NCBI RefSeq assembly: GCF_021216675.1
Contig: NZ_CP086120.1
Location: 434,001 to 498,000, forward strand
Length of the DNA stretch: 64,000 bases
From: Streptomyces gobiensis
GTDB taxonomy: Bacteria; Actinomycetota; Actinomycetes; Streptomycetales; Streptomycetaceae
Reading direction: 5' to 3'
A program made the position numbers and the translations under genes. Shown here one piece after another: positions 52,986-61,550 of the stretch. The notes beneath the pieces are model-generated. The model made no database searches and was not told the origin of the DNA. It saw only the letters and a program-made list of their open reading frames with translations. Numbering within the stretch: the first letter of the stretch is position 1; each line of letters starts with the position of its first letter.

Positions 52986-54331
52986 GAGCGGTACCTCGGC
53001 TGGTCATCGCCGCGCCCGCCTCGGGCAGCGGCAAGACCACCGTGGCCACGGGTCTGATGGCCGCCTTCACGGCGGCCGGTCTCGCGGTGTCCGCGCACAA
53101 GGTGGGGCCGGACTACATCGACCCGGGCTACCACGCGCTGGCTGTGTCCTCCCCGCGAGGAGACCGGCCGGGCCGCAATCTGGACGCGTATCTGTGCGGG
53201 CCGGAGCGGATCGCGCCGCTCTTTCTGCATGGGGCGGCCGGGGCTGATCTGGCGCTGGTCGAGGGTGTGATGGGGCTGTACGACGGGGCGGGCGGGCAGG
53301 GGGAGCTGGCTTCGACGGCGCATGTGGCCAAGCTGCTGCGGGCACCGGTCGTCCTGGTGGTCGACGCCTCTTCGCAGTCCCGCTCGGTCGCGGCGCTGGT
53401 GCATGGTTTCGCGTCCTGGGATCCGGAGGTACGGGTCGCCGGGGTGATCCTCAACAAGGTCGGCTCGGACCGGCACGAGGAGCTGCTGCGCGAGGCGCTC
53501 GATCAGTCGGGCGTGCCGGTGCTGGGCGCGCTGCGCCGGGCTCCCCAGGTCCGTACGCCCTCTCGCCATCTCGGCCTGGTGCCGGTGGCCGAGCGGCGTA
53601 CGGAGGCGGTTGACGCGGTACGGGCGCTGGCTGCGCAGATCCGTGCGGGCGTCGATCTGGCGGCGCTGCTGACGCTGGCCCGTAGCGCGCCGAGGCTGCC
53701 GGAGACCCCCTGGGCACCGCCCGTTGTGGAGACCTCGCGGCGTCCGGTGGTGGCGGTGGCGGGCGGGCCCGCGTTCACCTTCTCGTACGCCGAGCACGCC
53801 GAGCTGCTGGGTGCCGCGGGCGCGGAGGTGGTGACCTTCGACCCGCTGCGGGACGAGGCGCTGCCCGAGGGCACCCGCGGCCTGGTCATCGGCGGGGGCT
53901 TCCCCGAGGTGTACGCGCCGGAGCTGTCGGCGAACGAGCCGCTGCGCAAGGCCGTGGCCGCCCACGACGGGCCGATCGCCGCCGAGTGCGCCGGACTGCT
54001 GTATCTCGCCCGGGAGCTGGACGGGAAACCGATGTGCGGGGTGCTGGACGCCACCGCCCGGATGACGCAGAAGCTGACGCTGGGATACCGGGAGGCGGTC
54101 GCCATCGGCGACAGCGCGCTGGCCGCCGCCGGGACCCGGGTGCGCGGCCATGAGTTCCACCGCACGGCCATGGAGCCGGGGGCGGGAGCGACGGCCGCGT
54201 GGGGATTTATCCACCCCAGGCGGCGGACTGAAGGGTTTGTGCAGGAGAACGTGCATGCCTCCTATCTGCATGTGCATTGGGCAGCTGAGCCGTCACTGGC
54301 TCAGCGCTTCGTAGAGAGGTGTGCTGTATGA
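52979..54331 (+). CDS. cobB: Cobyrinic/hydrogenobyrinic acid a,c-diamide synthase
   Basis: Amidates the a and c carboxylates with glutamine and ATP; 450 aa, CobB/CbiA type. N-terminal P-loop APASGSGKTTVATGLMAAF, then KVGPDYIDPGYHA, EGVMGLYDG. The C-terminal glutaminase-like domain has the nucleophile Cys in AAECAGLLYLAREL and a His-containing end (HASYLHVHW). The large size includes both domains, as expected. Overlaps cobO (7 bp) and cobI (4 bp). Confidence 0.96.
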   Translation: MVGAVPRLVIAAPASGSGKTTVATGLMAAFTAAGLAVSAHKVGPDYIDPGYHALAVSSPRGDRPGRNLDAYLCGPERIAPLFLHGAAGADLALVEGVMGLYDGAGGQGELASTAHVAKLLRAPVVLVVDASSQSRSVAALVHGFASWDPEVRVAGVILNKVGSDRHEELLREALDQSGVPVLGALRRAPQVRTPSRHLGLVPVAERRTEAVDAVRALAAQIRAGVDLAALLTLARSAPRLPETPWAPPVVETSRRPVVAVAGGPAFTFSYAEHAELLGAAGAEVVTFDPLRDEALPEGTRGLVIGGGFPEVYAPELSANEPLRKAVAAHDGPIAAECAGLLYLARELDGKPMCGVLDATARMTQKLTLGYREAVAIGDSALAAAGTRVRGHEFHRTAMEPGAGATAAWGFIHPRRRTEGFVQENVHASYLHVHWAAEPSLAQRFVERCAV

Positions 54332-55089
54332 GCCGTACGAGCCGTACGAGCCGTACGAGCAGCGAGCCACGGCTGATCGGGGTCGGGGTCGGCCCCGGCG
54401 ATCCGGAGCTGGTGACCGTCAAGGGTGTGAACGCCCTGCGGGACGCCGAGATCGTGGTGGTCCCCGTGATGGATACGGGAGAGCGCGGCCGGGCCGAGGC
54501 GACCGTGCTGCACTATGTGGACTCCGCCAAGGTGGTCCGGGTGGTGTTCGCGCTCAATGAGCGCAGTGACCGGGCCCGTCGTGAGGCGGCCTGGGACGCG
54601 GCGGGTCAGCGCGTCGCGGCCCTGCTGCGGGAGCACGGCACGGTGGCCTTCGCGACGATCGGCGACCCCAATGTGTACTCGACCTTCAGCTATCTCGCCC
54701 AGACCGTCGGCGAGCTGGTGGCCGGGGTGACCGTGGAGACGGTGCCGGGCATCACGGCCATGCAGGATCTGGCCGCACGCGGTGGCGCCGTACTGACCGA
54801 GGGGACGGAGCCGTTGACGCTGGTGCCGGTCACCGCCGGGTCGGCGGTGCTGAAAGAGGCGTTGGAGGGGCCCGGCACGGTGGTGGCGTACAAGTTCGGG
54901 CGGCTCGCCGCCGAAGTCGCCGGCGCACTGCGGGATACGGGCCGTATCGACGGGGCGGTGTGGGGCTCGGCACTCGGGCTGCCCGAGGAGTCGATCCGGT
55001 CCGCCGCCGAGCTGGACGGCGGGCCACTGCCGTATCTGTCCACACTGATCGCCCCCGCCCACCGGGGCTCACGGGGGGACAAGCTGTGA
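54328..55089 (+). CDS. cobI: Precorrin-2 C20-methyltransferase
   Basis: SAM-dependent methyltransferase of 253 aa in the tetrapyrrole (CbiL/CobI) family. GVGVGPGDPELVTVKGVNAL is the first SAM-fold strand; also ERGRAEATVLHYV, TIGDPNVYSTFSYL and VPGITAMQDLAA. ATG at 54328 overlaps the cobB stop (ATGA). Just after the start, three copies of a 9-bp unit encode SRT-SRT-SRT, a low-complexity N-terminal extension before the conserved fold begins near residue 16. Confidence 0.94.
   Translation: MSRTSRTSRTSSEPRLIGVGVGPGDPELVTVKGVNALRDAEIVVVPVMDTGERGRAEATVLHYVDSAKVVRVVFALNERSDRARREAAWDAAGQRVAALLREHGTVAFATIGDPNVYSTFSYLAQTVGELVAGVTVETVPGITAMQDLAARGGAVLTEGTEPLTLVPVTAGSAVLKEALEGPGTVVAYKFGRLAAEVAGALRDTGRIDGAVWGSALGLPEESIRSAAELDGGPLPYLSTLIAPAHRGSRGDKL
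54331..54360 (+). repeat. 9-bp tandem repeat at the cobI start
   Basis: AGCCGTACG repeated three times, with a partial fourth (AGC), directly after the initiating ATG. It encodes Ser-Arg-Thr repeats. Changes in copy number would keep the frame. Confidence 0.95.
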
Positions 55090-55898
55090 CTGCCAAGGTG
55101 ACCATTGTGGGCGCCGGTCCGGGCGCCGCCGATCTGCTGACCTTCCGTGCGGCGCGGGCCATCGCGGAGGCCGACATCGTGATCTGGGCCGCCAGCCTGG
55201 TGCAGGAGGAGGTGCTTCAGCACGCTCGCGAGGGCGTTGAGATCCTTGACTCGGCGGCGATGTCGCTGGAGGACGTGATCGCGGTGTATGAGCGGGCGCG
55301 GCACGCGGGGCTGCGGTGCGCCCGTATCCACTCCGGGGACCCGGCGCTGTGGGGCGGCACTCAGGAGCAGGTGGACCGCTGCCAGGAGCTGGGCATCGAG
55401 GTGGAGATCATCCCCGGGGTGTCCTCGTTCTCGGCCGTCGCGGCGCTCGCCCAGCGTGAGCTGACGATCCCGGAGGTGGCGCAGTCGGTGATCCTCACCC
55501 GGCTCGGTGGCGGCAAGACGCCCATGCCGCCCGGCGAGGAGGTGCGGGAGTTCGCCCGGCACGGTACGACGATGGCGCTGTTCCTGTCGGCGGCCCGGTC
55601 CGGGCAGCTGACCGTGGAGCTGCTGGAGGGCGGTTATCCGACCGACACCCCGGTCATCATCGCCTATCAGGCGACCTGGCCGGAGGAGCTGATTCTGCGC
55701 TGCACGGTCGGCACGCTGGAGGAGACGGTGAAGGAGCACAAGCTCTGGAAGCACACGCTCTTCCTCGTCGGCCCCGCCCTGTCCGCCTCCGGCACCCGCT
55801 CGCATCTCTACCACCCCGGTCACTTCCATGGCTTCCGCCGGGCCGACCCCGACGCCCGTAAGGCGCTGCGCGCCCAGCACCGGACCGGCCGCCCGTGA
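55086..55898 (+). CDS. cobM: Precorrin-4 C11-methyltransferase
   Basis: SAM-dependent methyltransferase of 270 aa (CobM/CbiF). Landmarks: VTIVGAGPGAADLLTFRAARAI, VIWAASLVQEEVL, HSGDPALWGGTQEQ and EIIPGVSSFSAVAALA, then LTRLGGGKTPMP. GTG at 55086 overlaps the cobI stop by 4 bp. C-terminal tail with YHPGHFHGFRR, His/Arg-rich and probably not part of the catalytic fold. Converts precorrin-4 to precorrin-5 or the cobalt forms. Confidence 0.95.
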   Translation: MTAKVTIVGAGPGAADLLTFRAARAIAEADIVIWAASLVQEEVLQHAREGVEILDSAAMSLEDVIAVYERARHAGLRCARIHSGDPALWGGTQEQVDRCQELGIEVEIIPGVSSFSAVAALAQRELTIPEVAQSVILTRLGGGKTPMPPGEEVREFARHGTTMALFLSAARSGQLTVELLEGGYPTDTPVIIAYQATWPEELILRCTVGTLEETVKEHKLWKHTLFLVGPALSASGTRSHLYHPGHFHGFRRADPDARKALRAQHRTGRP

Positions 55899-57157
55899 TC
55901 ACTGTCGTAGGCACCGGTACGGATGCCGTCGTGCGGGGCGAGGCGGCGTGGGAAACAGCGTGGGAGGACGTGTCTCTGGTCGTCGGCGCTCGGCGCCATC
56001 TTGACGCCGCCGTCGTGCCGCCCGGTGTCCAGCGCGTTGTCCTGGGGCCGCTGGCCCCCGCGCTGGACGCGATCGAGAAGCACCTCGTACGGGGCCGGGT
56101 GCTCGTCCTCGCCTCTGGCGATCCCGGGTTCTTCGGGATCGTACGGGCACTCGCTGAACGGTTCGGGCCGCGGCGGCTCGATATCCGGCCCTGTATGCCG
56201 TCCGTCGCCGTGGCCTTCGCCCGGGCCGGGCTGCCGTGGGACGACGCCGCCGTGGTCAGCGCGCATGGCCGCGCACTGCGTACCGCGGTCAACGTCTGCC
56301 GCGCCCGCCCCAAGACCGCGGTCCTCACCGGCCCCGGGGCGGGGCCGGCCGAGCTGGGCGCGGCGCTCGCCGGTACCGGTATCGAGCGCACCCTGGTGGT
56401 CGCCGCCGCGCTGGGCGGCCCGGCCGAGAGCGTCGAACGGCTCTCCCCGGCCGAGGCGGCCGCCCGTGACTGGCCGGATCCGGTCAGCGTGGTGCTGTGT
56501 CTGGACCCCGCCAGGGCGCTCGCGCCCGCGCAGCGCACCCTCGCCGGTCCCCCGGCACCGCCCGCCGGCTGGGCGCTGCCGGAGGGCGACTTCGCGCACC
56601 GGGACTCGATGGTGACCAAGTACGAGGTGCGGGCGCTCGCGCTGGCCCGGCTGGGGCCGCGCCTGGGTGAGCTGATCTGGGATATCGGCGCCGGGTCCGG
56701 CTCGGTCGCTGTGGAGTGCGCACGGCTGGGTGCGGCGGCGATCGCCGTGGAGCAGACCGCCGATGGCGCCGGACGCTGCCGGGCCAACGCCGCCGCGCAT
56801 GGTGTCGATGTGCAGACCGTGCACGGGGCCGCCCCCACGGTGCTGGACCAACTCCCCGACCCGGACGCCGTCTTCATCGGTGGCGGCGGCCGGGAGCTGC
56901 CCGCGATCGTCACAGCCTGCGCCAGGCGCGCCCGTCGCACCGTTGTCGTGACCCTTGCCGCGCTGGACCGCGTCCCCGGGGTACGGGCCGCGCTGGCCGC
57001 CGCGGATCTCACCGTCGACGGTGTGCTGCTGCACTCCTCCCGGCTGGCCCCGCTCCCCGGCGAGGTGACCCGTCTCGCCGCCACCAATCCCGTGTTCGTT
57101 CTGTGGGGCACCAGGGGAAAGCCCCCTGAGCCCGGTGTCGAAGGAGTTACCCCTTGA
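55895..57157 (+). CDS. cobL: Precorrin-6Y C5,15-methyltransferase (decarboxylating), CbiE-CbiT fusion
   Basis: Bifunctional enzyme of 420 aa. The N-terminal part (about 1-200) is a CbiE-type methyltransferase with ASGDPGFFGIVRALAERFG. The C-terminal part (about 215-405) is CbiT-type: HRDSMVTKYEVRALALARLGP and WDIGAGSGSVAVECARLGAAAIAVE. It methylates C5 and C15 and decarboxylates the acetate side chain at C12. GTG at 55895 overlaps the cobM stop; its end overlaps the next gene by 4 bp. Confidence 0.95.
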   Translation: MITVVGTGTDAVVRGEAAWETAWEDVSLVVGARRHLDAAVVPPGVQRVVLGPLAPALDAIEKHLVRGRVLVLASGDPGFFGIVRALAERFGPRRLDIRPCMPSVAVAFARAGLPWDDAAVVSAHGRALRTAVNVCRARPKTAVLTGPGAGPAELGAALAGTGIERTLVVAAALGGPAESVERLSPAEAAARDWPDPVSVVLCLDPARALAPAQRTLAGPPAPPAGWALPEGDFAHRDSMVTKYEVRALALARLGPRLGELIWDIGAGSGSVAVECARLGAAAIAVEQTADGAGRCRANAAAHGVDVQTVHGAAPTVLDQLPDPDAVFIGGGGRELPAIVTACARRARRTVVVTLAALDRVPGVRAALAAADLTVDGVLLHSSRLAPLPGEVTRLAATNPVFVLWGTRGKPPEPGVEGVTP

Positions 57158-58899
57158 TCGGCCTCATCTCCGCCACGGCGGCAGGCGCTGCCGCCCGCGA
57201 CCGGCTGGCCGCGGCATGGCCGGACCGTACGCGGGTCTATGACGGTCCGACCGTGCGCGGGGCCGTGCGGCGTGCCTTCGCCGAGTGCGACCAGCTCGTC
57301 TGCTTCCTCGCCACCGGCGCCACGGTCCGTATCCTCGCCCCGCTGCTCGAGAGCAAGACCGCCGATCCGGGTGTGGTCTGTGTCGATGAGGCGCAGCAGC
57401 ATGCGGTGTCCCTGCTGGGCGGCCACGCGGGCGGCGGAAATACGCTGGCGCTGGCGGTGGCCGATATGCTGCCCGGCTGCCGTCCCGTCATCACGACGGC
57501 GACCGACGCCGTCGGCCTTCCCGGCCTGGACACCCTCGGCTGGCCGGTGGAAGGCGCGGTCGCGGCCGTCAGCCGCGCCATCCTGGATGGTGCGCCCGTC
57601 GCACTTCGCGCGGACGGGCAGTGGCCGCTTCCGGCGCTGCCGCCGTGCGTGACGTCCATGCCGCACAGCGAGGGGTTCGCGGAGGACAACGCGCGCGGGG
57701 CGTACGTCCTCCGGGTCACGGACCGCGCCGTGCCGCTCAGCGAGAGCGAAGCCGTGCTCCGGCCGCCGTCGCTCACCATCGGTGTCGGCGCCAGCCGGGG
57801 TGCGCCCGCCGACGAGGTCCACGAACTGATCGAGCAAGCCCTTGAGGAGGCCGGGCTCTCCCCGCACTCCGTTGCCAAGCTGGCCACCGTGGACGCCAAG
57901 GCGGAGGAGCCCGGCATCCTGGCGGCCGCCGAGCGGCTCGGTGTGCCGCTGCGTACTCACCCGGCTGAGGCGCTGGCCCAGGTCGCTGTGCCGAACCCGT
58001 CCGACGCGCCGCGCGAGGCCGTTGGCACCCCCAGCGTCGCCGAGGCGGCAGCGCTGCTGACCGCTGGCGAGGGGGCCGGACTCCTCGTCCCCAAGCGGAA
58101 GTCCGCCCCCGGGTCCCGCCCGGCCATGGCCACCTGTGCCATCGCCCGGCGCCGTCCCCGGGGCCGTCTCGCGGTGGTCGGCCTCGGCCCCGGCGCCCGC
58201 GATCTGCTCACCCCGCGTGCCCGCGATGAGCTGCGCCGTGCCTCGGTGCTGGTCGGCCTCGATCAGTATGTGGACCAGATCCGCGATCTGCTGCGCCCCG
58301 GCACCCGGATCCTGGAATCGGGCCTGGGCGCCGAGGAGGAGCGGGCCCGTACCGCCGTGGCCGAGGCGCGTGCGGGGCACGCCGTGGCGCTGATCGGCAG
58401 CGGCGACGCGGGGGTTTACGCGATGGCCTCTCCCGCTCTGGCCGAGGCCTCGGCGGATATCGAGGTCGTGGGCGTGCCGGGGGTTACCGCCGCGCTGGCC
58501 GCCGCCGCGATTCTGGGGGCGCCGCTGGGTCATGACCATGTCTCGATCAGCCTCTCCGATCTGCACACTCCCTGGGAGGTGATCGAGCGCCGGGTCCGGG
58601 CCGCTGCCACAGCGGATATCGTCGTGACCTTCTACAACCCCCGCTCCCGGGGCCGCGACTGGCAGCTGCCCAAGGCGCTGGGCATCCTCGCCGAGCACCG
58701 GGACCCGGCCACCCCGGTCGGCGTCGTACGCAACGCTTCGCGCCCCGATGAGCGTGCCGCGCTCACGACCCTGGGCGGAATCGATCCCGCAGACGTGGAC
58801 ATGATGACCGTGGTGACCGTCGGCAACACCGCTACCCGTACCGTGGCCGGCCGTATGGTCACCCCCCGTGGCTACCGCTGGCAGGAGGCGAGGTCGTGA
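57154..58899 (+). CDS. cobJ: CbiG-CobJ fusion (cobalt-precorrin-5A hydrolase / precorrin-3B C17-methyltransferase)
   Basis: 581-aa fusion. Residues about 1-325 resemble CbiG: VRRAFAECDQLVCFLATGATVRILAPLL, LLGGHAGGGNTLALAVADML, then a C-terminal CbiG region GVGASRGAPADEVHELIEQAL. Residues about 340-581 form the CobJ/CbiH methyltransferase: RLAVVGLGPGARDLLTPRA, GSGDAGVYAMASPALAE, FYNPRSRGRDWQLPKAL. CbiG opens the ring-A lactone in the early-cobalt route; CobJ performs C17 methylation with ring contraction. TTG start at 57154 with AAGGAG upstream and a TTGA overlap with cobL. Confidence 0.94.
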   Translation: MIGLISATAAGAAARDRLAAAWPDRTRVYDGPTVRGAVRRAFAECDQLVCFLATGATVRILAPLLESKTADPGVVCVDEAQQHAVSLLGGHAGGGNTLALAVADMLPGCRPVITTATDAVGLPGLDTLGWPVEGAVAAVSRAILDGAPVALRADGQWPLPALPPCVTSMPHSEGFAEDNARGAYVLRVTDRAVPLSESEAVLRPPSLTIGVGASRGAPADEVHELIEQALEEAGLSPHSVAKLATVDAKAEEPGILAAAERLGVPLRTHPAEALAQVAVPNPSDAPREAVGTPSVAEAAALLTAGEGAGLLVPKRKSAPGSRPAMATCAIARRRPRGRLAVVGLGPGARDLLTPRARDELRRASVLVGLDQYVDQIRDLLRPGTRILESGLGAEEERARTAVAEARAGHAVALIGSGDAGVYAMASPALAEASADIEVVGVPGVTAALAAAAILGAPLGHDHVSISLSDLHTPWEVIERRVRAAATADIVVTFYNPRSRGRDWQLPKALGILAEHRDPATPVGVVRNASRPDERAALTTLGGIDPADVDMMTVVTVGNTATRTVAGRMVTPRGYRWQEARS

Positions 58900-59504
58900 C
58901 AACCGGCCGCCCGGTCCACCCCATTGAGCAGGAGTCCTACCGCATTCTGCGGTCCCGGCTGGATACCTCCCGGCTTCCGCCGCTCACCCGGGCGGTGCTG
59001 GAGCGAGTGATCCACTCCAGCGCCGATCCTGAGTACGCCACCGATCTCATCACCGATGAGGCCGCGCTGTCCGCCGCGCACACCGCGCTGCATCAGCGGG
59101 GCGCCCCCGTGGTCACCGATGTGGAGATGGTCGCGGCCGGGATCACCCGCCGCGATACCGTCTGCCGCCTCGCAGACGCCAAGGCGGGGCCGGAGCTGAC
59201 CCGTTCCGCGCACGCGGTCCGGCTCGCCTATGAGCAGGTCGGCCCCGGCGCCGTCTGGGTGGTTGGCTGTGCGCCCACCGCGCTCTTCGAGCTGATCAGC
59301 CTGAAGGCCGCCCCCGCCCTGGTCATCGGCCTGCCCGTCGGGTTCGTCGGGGCCGCGGAGAGCAAGGCGGCCCTGCGGGAGAGCGGGCTTCCGGCCGTCA
59401 GCAATGTCTCGGAGAAGGGCGGTTCGGCCGTCGCCGCGGCCGCGCTGAACGCCCTCCTCTACACAGAGAACCCACACCGCACCACCCTCAAGGAGAATTC
59501 GTGA
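58896..59504 (+). CDS. cobH: Precorrin-8X methylmutase
   Basis: Moves the methyl group from C11 to C12 to form hydrogenobyrinate or cobyrinate. 202 aa of the CobH/CbiC type. The active-site His lies in ERVIHSSADPEYA (about 45); other landmarks are PVVTDVEMVAAGI, VGCAPTALFELISL and GLPVGFVGAAESKAALRE. GTG at 58896 with AGGAGG upstream overlaps the preceding stop by 4 bp, and its stop overlaps cbiX. Confidence 0.96.
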   Translation: MTTGRPVHPIEQESYRILRSRLDTSRLPPLTRAVLERVIHSSADPEYATDLITDEAALSAAHTALHQRGAPVVTDVEMVAAGITRRDTVCRLADAKAGPELTRSAHAVRLAYEQVGPGAVWVVGCAPTALFELISLKAAPALVIGLPVGFVGAAESKAALRESGLPAVSNVSEKGGSAVAAAALNALLYTENPHRTTLKENS

Positions 59505-60424
59505 CTACCCCGCCCGCGCTGCTTCTCGTCGGTCACGGCACCCGTGATGACGATGGAGCCGAGGCCTTCCGCTCGTTCGTCCGTGAGCTGGGCGAGCGGA
59601 ATCCCCACATCCCGGTCGCGGGCGGGTTTATCGAGCTGTCCCCGCCGCCGCTCACCGACGCCGTCGCCGAGCTGGCCGAGCGTGGGGTGCGCCATTACGC
59701 CGCGGTGCCGCTGATGCTGGTCTCGGCCGGACACGCCAAGGGCGACATTCCGGCCGCCCTGGCCCGGGAGAAGGAGCGCCATCCGGGCACCAGCTATGCG
59801 TACGGCCGTCCCCTGGGCCCGCATCCGGCGCTGCTCAGCGTGCTGGAGCGCCGGCTGGACGAGGCACTGGGCGGCGGTGCCCGTACCCCCGCCGACCGGG
59901 CCGACACCACGGTGCTGCTGGTCGGCCGGGGCTCCACCGACCCGGACGCCAACGCGGAGGTGTACAAGGCGGCCCGGCTGCTGTGGGAAGGCCGGGGTTA
60001 CGCCGGTGTGGAGACGGCTTTCGTCTCGCTCGCCGCGCCCGATGTGCCCTCCGGTCTGGACCGCTGCCGGGCGCTGGGTGCGAAGCGGATCGTGGTGCTG
60101 CCGTACTTCCTGTTCACCGGCATCCTCCCGGAGCGGGTGAAGCTTCAGACGCGGGGCTGGGCGGATGCCAACCCGGAGGTCGAGGTCCGCTCCGCGGATG
60201 TCATCGGGCCCACCGATGAGCTGGCCGGGCTTGTGCTGCGGCGCTATGAGGAGGCGATCGAGGGCGACATCCGGATGAACTGCGACTCATGCGTCTACCG
60301 GGTCGCGCTGCCCGGCTTCGAGGACAAGGTCGGTATGCCGCAGCAGCCGCACTACCACCCGGACGACAGCGGTGACGGGGGCCATCACCACCATCACCAC
60401 GGCGGCCATGCCCACGCCCACTGA
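59501..60424 (+). CDS. cbiX: Sirohydrochlorin cobaltochelatase-like protein (CbiX, two-domain)
   Basis: Early cobalt insertion into sirohydrochlorin; 307 aa with two CbiX half-domains: LLLVGHGTRDDDGAEAF at the start and VLLVGRGSTDPDANAEVY in the second half (the first keeps the metal-binding His, the second has Arg). A second His is in LVSAGHAKGDIP. C-terminal extension with CDSCVYR and a His-rich tail including a run of six His. It could bind cobalt or deliver it. GTG at 59501 with AAGGAG overlaps cobH; its end contains the start of the next gene. Confidence 0.93.
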   Translation: MTTPPALLLVGHGTRDDDGAEAFRSFVRELGERNPHIPVAGGFIELSPPPLTDAVAELAERGVRHYAAVPLMLVSAGHAKGDIPAALAREKERHPGTSYAYGRPLGPHPALLSVLERRLDEALGGGARTPADRADTTVLLVGRGSTDPDANAEVYKAARLLWEGRGYAGVETAFVSLAAPDVPSGLDRCRALGAKRIVVLPYFLFTGILPERVKLQTRGWADANPEVEVRSADVIGPTDELAGLVLRRYEEAIEGDIRMNCDSCVYRVALPGFEDKVGMPQQPHYHPDDSGDGGHHHHHHGGHAHAH

Positions 60425-61520
60425 GCCTGCCGGGCCTGCCGGGTCTGCCGGGTCTGCCGGGTCTGCCGGGTCTGCCGAGCCTGATCTCCGGCATCACGGT
60501 GACGCGGAGATACGGGGGGCCGGTGCCGGGCTGACCGATCTCGCGGTCAATGTCCGCACCGGCACTCCCCCGGGCTGGCTCAAGGCCCGTATCGCCGCCT
60601 CGCTCGATGAGCTGGCGGCCTATCCGGACGGCCGGGCCGCCCGGCGGGCCGTGGCCCACCGCCACGGTCTGCCCGAGGACCATGTGCTGCTGACGGCGGG
60701 AGCGGCGGAGGCGTTCGTCCTCATCGCCCGTGCACTGCCCACCGTCCATCCGACCGTGGTGCATCCGCAGTTCACCGAGCCGGAGGCCGCGCTGCGCGAT
60801 GCCGGGCATACGGTCCACCGCGCCCTGCTGAGCGAACGGAGCGGCTTCCGGCTGGACCCGGCGGCCGTCCCCCCGCAGGCCGACCTGGTGGTGGTCGGCA
60901 ATCCGACCAACCCCACGTCGGTGCTGCACCCGGCGAGTTCCCTCGCCGCGCTGGCCCGCCCGGGCCGCACCCTGGTGGTCGATGAGGCGTTCATGGACGC
61001 GGTGCCGGGCGAGCGGGAGTCCCTGGCGGGCCGGATCGGGGAGCTTCCCGGCCATACGGTCGTGCTGCGCAGCCTCACCAAGACCTGGGGGCTGGCCGGT
61101 CTGCGGATCGGCTACGTACTTGCCGGTCCGCAGACCATCGCCGCGCTGGCCCACCATCAGCCGCTGTGGCCGGTCTCCACCCCGGCGCTGACCGCAGCGG
61201 AGGCTTGCTGCGGCCCCGAGGCGCTGCTGGAGGCCGAGACGGCGGCCAAGGAGTTCGCCGCCGACCGGGCCCATCTGCTGGCCCGGCTGGCACGGTTCGG
61301 CCAGCTGCGGCTGGCGTCACCGCGAGCCGAGGCGCCGTTCGTGCTCGTACACCACCCCGCGGCGATGGCGCTGCGGGCCCGGCTGCGGGAACTGGGCTTC
61401 GCGGTCCGCCGGGGAGACACCTTTCCGGGACTGGGCCCGCAGTGGCTCCGGCTGGCGGTACGTGACCGCGCGACGACGGACCGCTTCGCCCACGCGCTGA
61501 CGGCGGCCGGGGTGGAGTGA
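60408..61520 (+). CDS. cobC: PLP-dependent aminotransferase-like CobC (Rv2231c-like)
   Basis: Fold-type I PLP enzyme of 370 aa related to threonine-phosphate decarboxylase (CobC/CobD of other nomenclatures), probably supplying aminopropanol phosphate or acting at cobinamide formation. LLTAGAAEAFVLIARAL, VGNPTNPTSVLHP, VVDEAFMDAVPGE and the PLP-Lys in VLRSLTKTWGLAGLRIGYVLAG are visible. ATG at 60408 lies inside the cbiX 3' end (17-bp overlap). The N-terminus carries an (Ala-Gly-Ser)n low-complexity run from a 9-bp tandem repeat. Last gene of the operon. Confidence 0.9.
   Translation: MPTPTEPAGPAGSAGSAGSAGSAEPDLRHHGDAEIRGAGAGLTDLAVNVRTGTPPGWLKARIAASLDELAAYPDGRAARRAVAHRHGLPEDHVLLTAGAAEAFVLIARALPTVHPTVVHPQFTEPEAALRDAGHTVHRALLSERSGFRLDPAAVPPQADLVVVGNPTNPTSVLHPASSLAALARPGRTLVVDEAFMDAVPGERESLAGRIGELPGHTVVLRSLTKTWGLAGLRIGYVLAGPQTIAALAHHQPLWPVSTPALTAAEACCGPEALLEAETAAKEFAADRAHLLARLARFGQLRLASPRAEAPFVLVHHPAAMALRARLRELGFAVRRGDTFPGLGPQWLRLAVRDRATTDRFAHALTAAGVE
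60427..60480 (+). repeat. 9-bp tandem repeat at the cobC start
   Basis: Six 9-bp units, of which four in a row are exact CTGCCGGGT (60436-60471), flanked by one-base variants. In the cobC frame it encodes Ala-Gly-Ser repeats at about residues 7-22. Length changes of whole units would keep the frame. Confidence 0.95.
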
Positions 61521-61550
61521 GGCCGCCGCCGCCTCAGTGGTGGCGACGCA

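Noticed and set aside
55657..58902. 1081-codon open frame on the minus strand
   Set aside because: Antisense of cobM, cobL and cobJ. The translation is Arg/Pro/Ala/Gly-rich without a recognisable domain.
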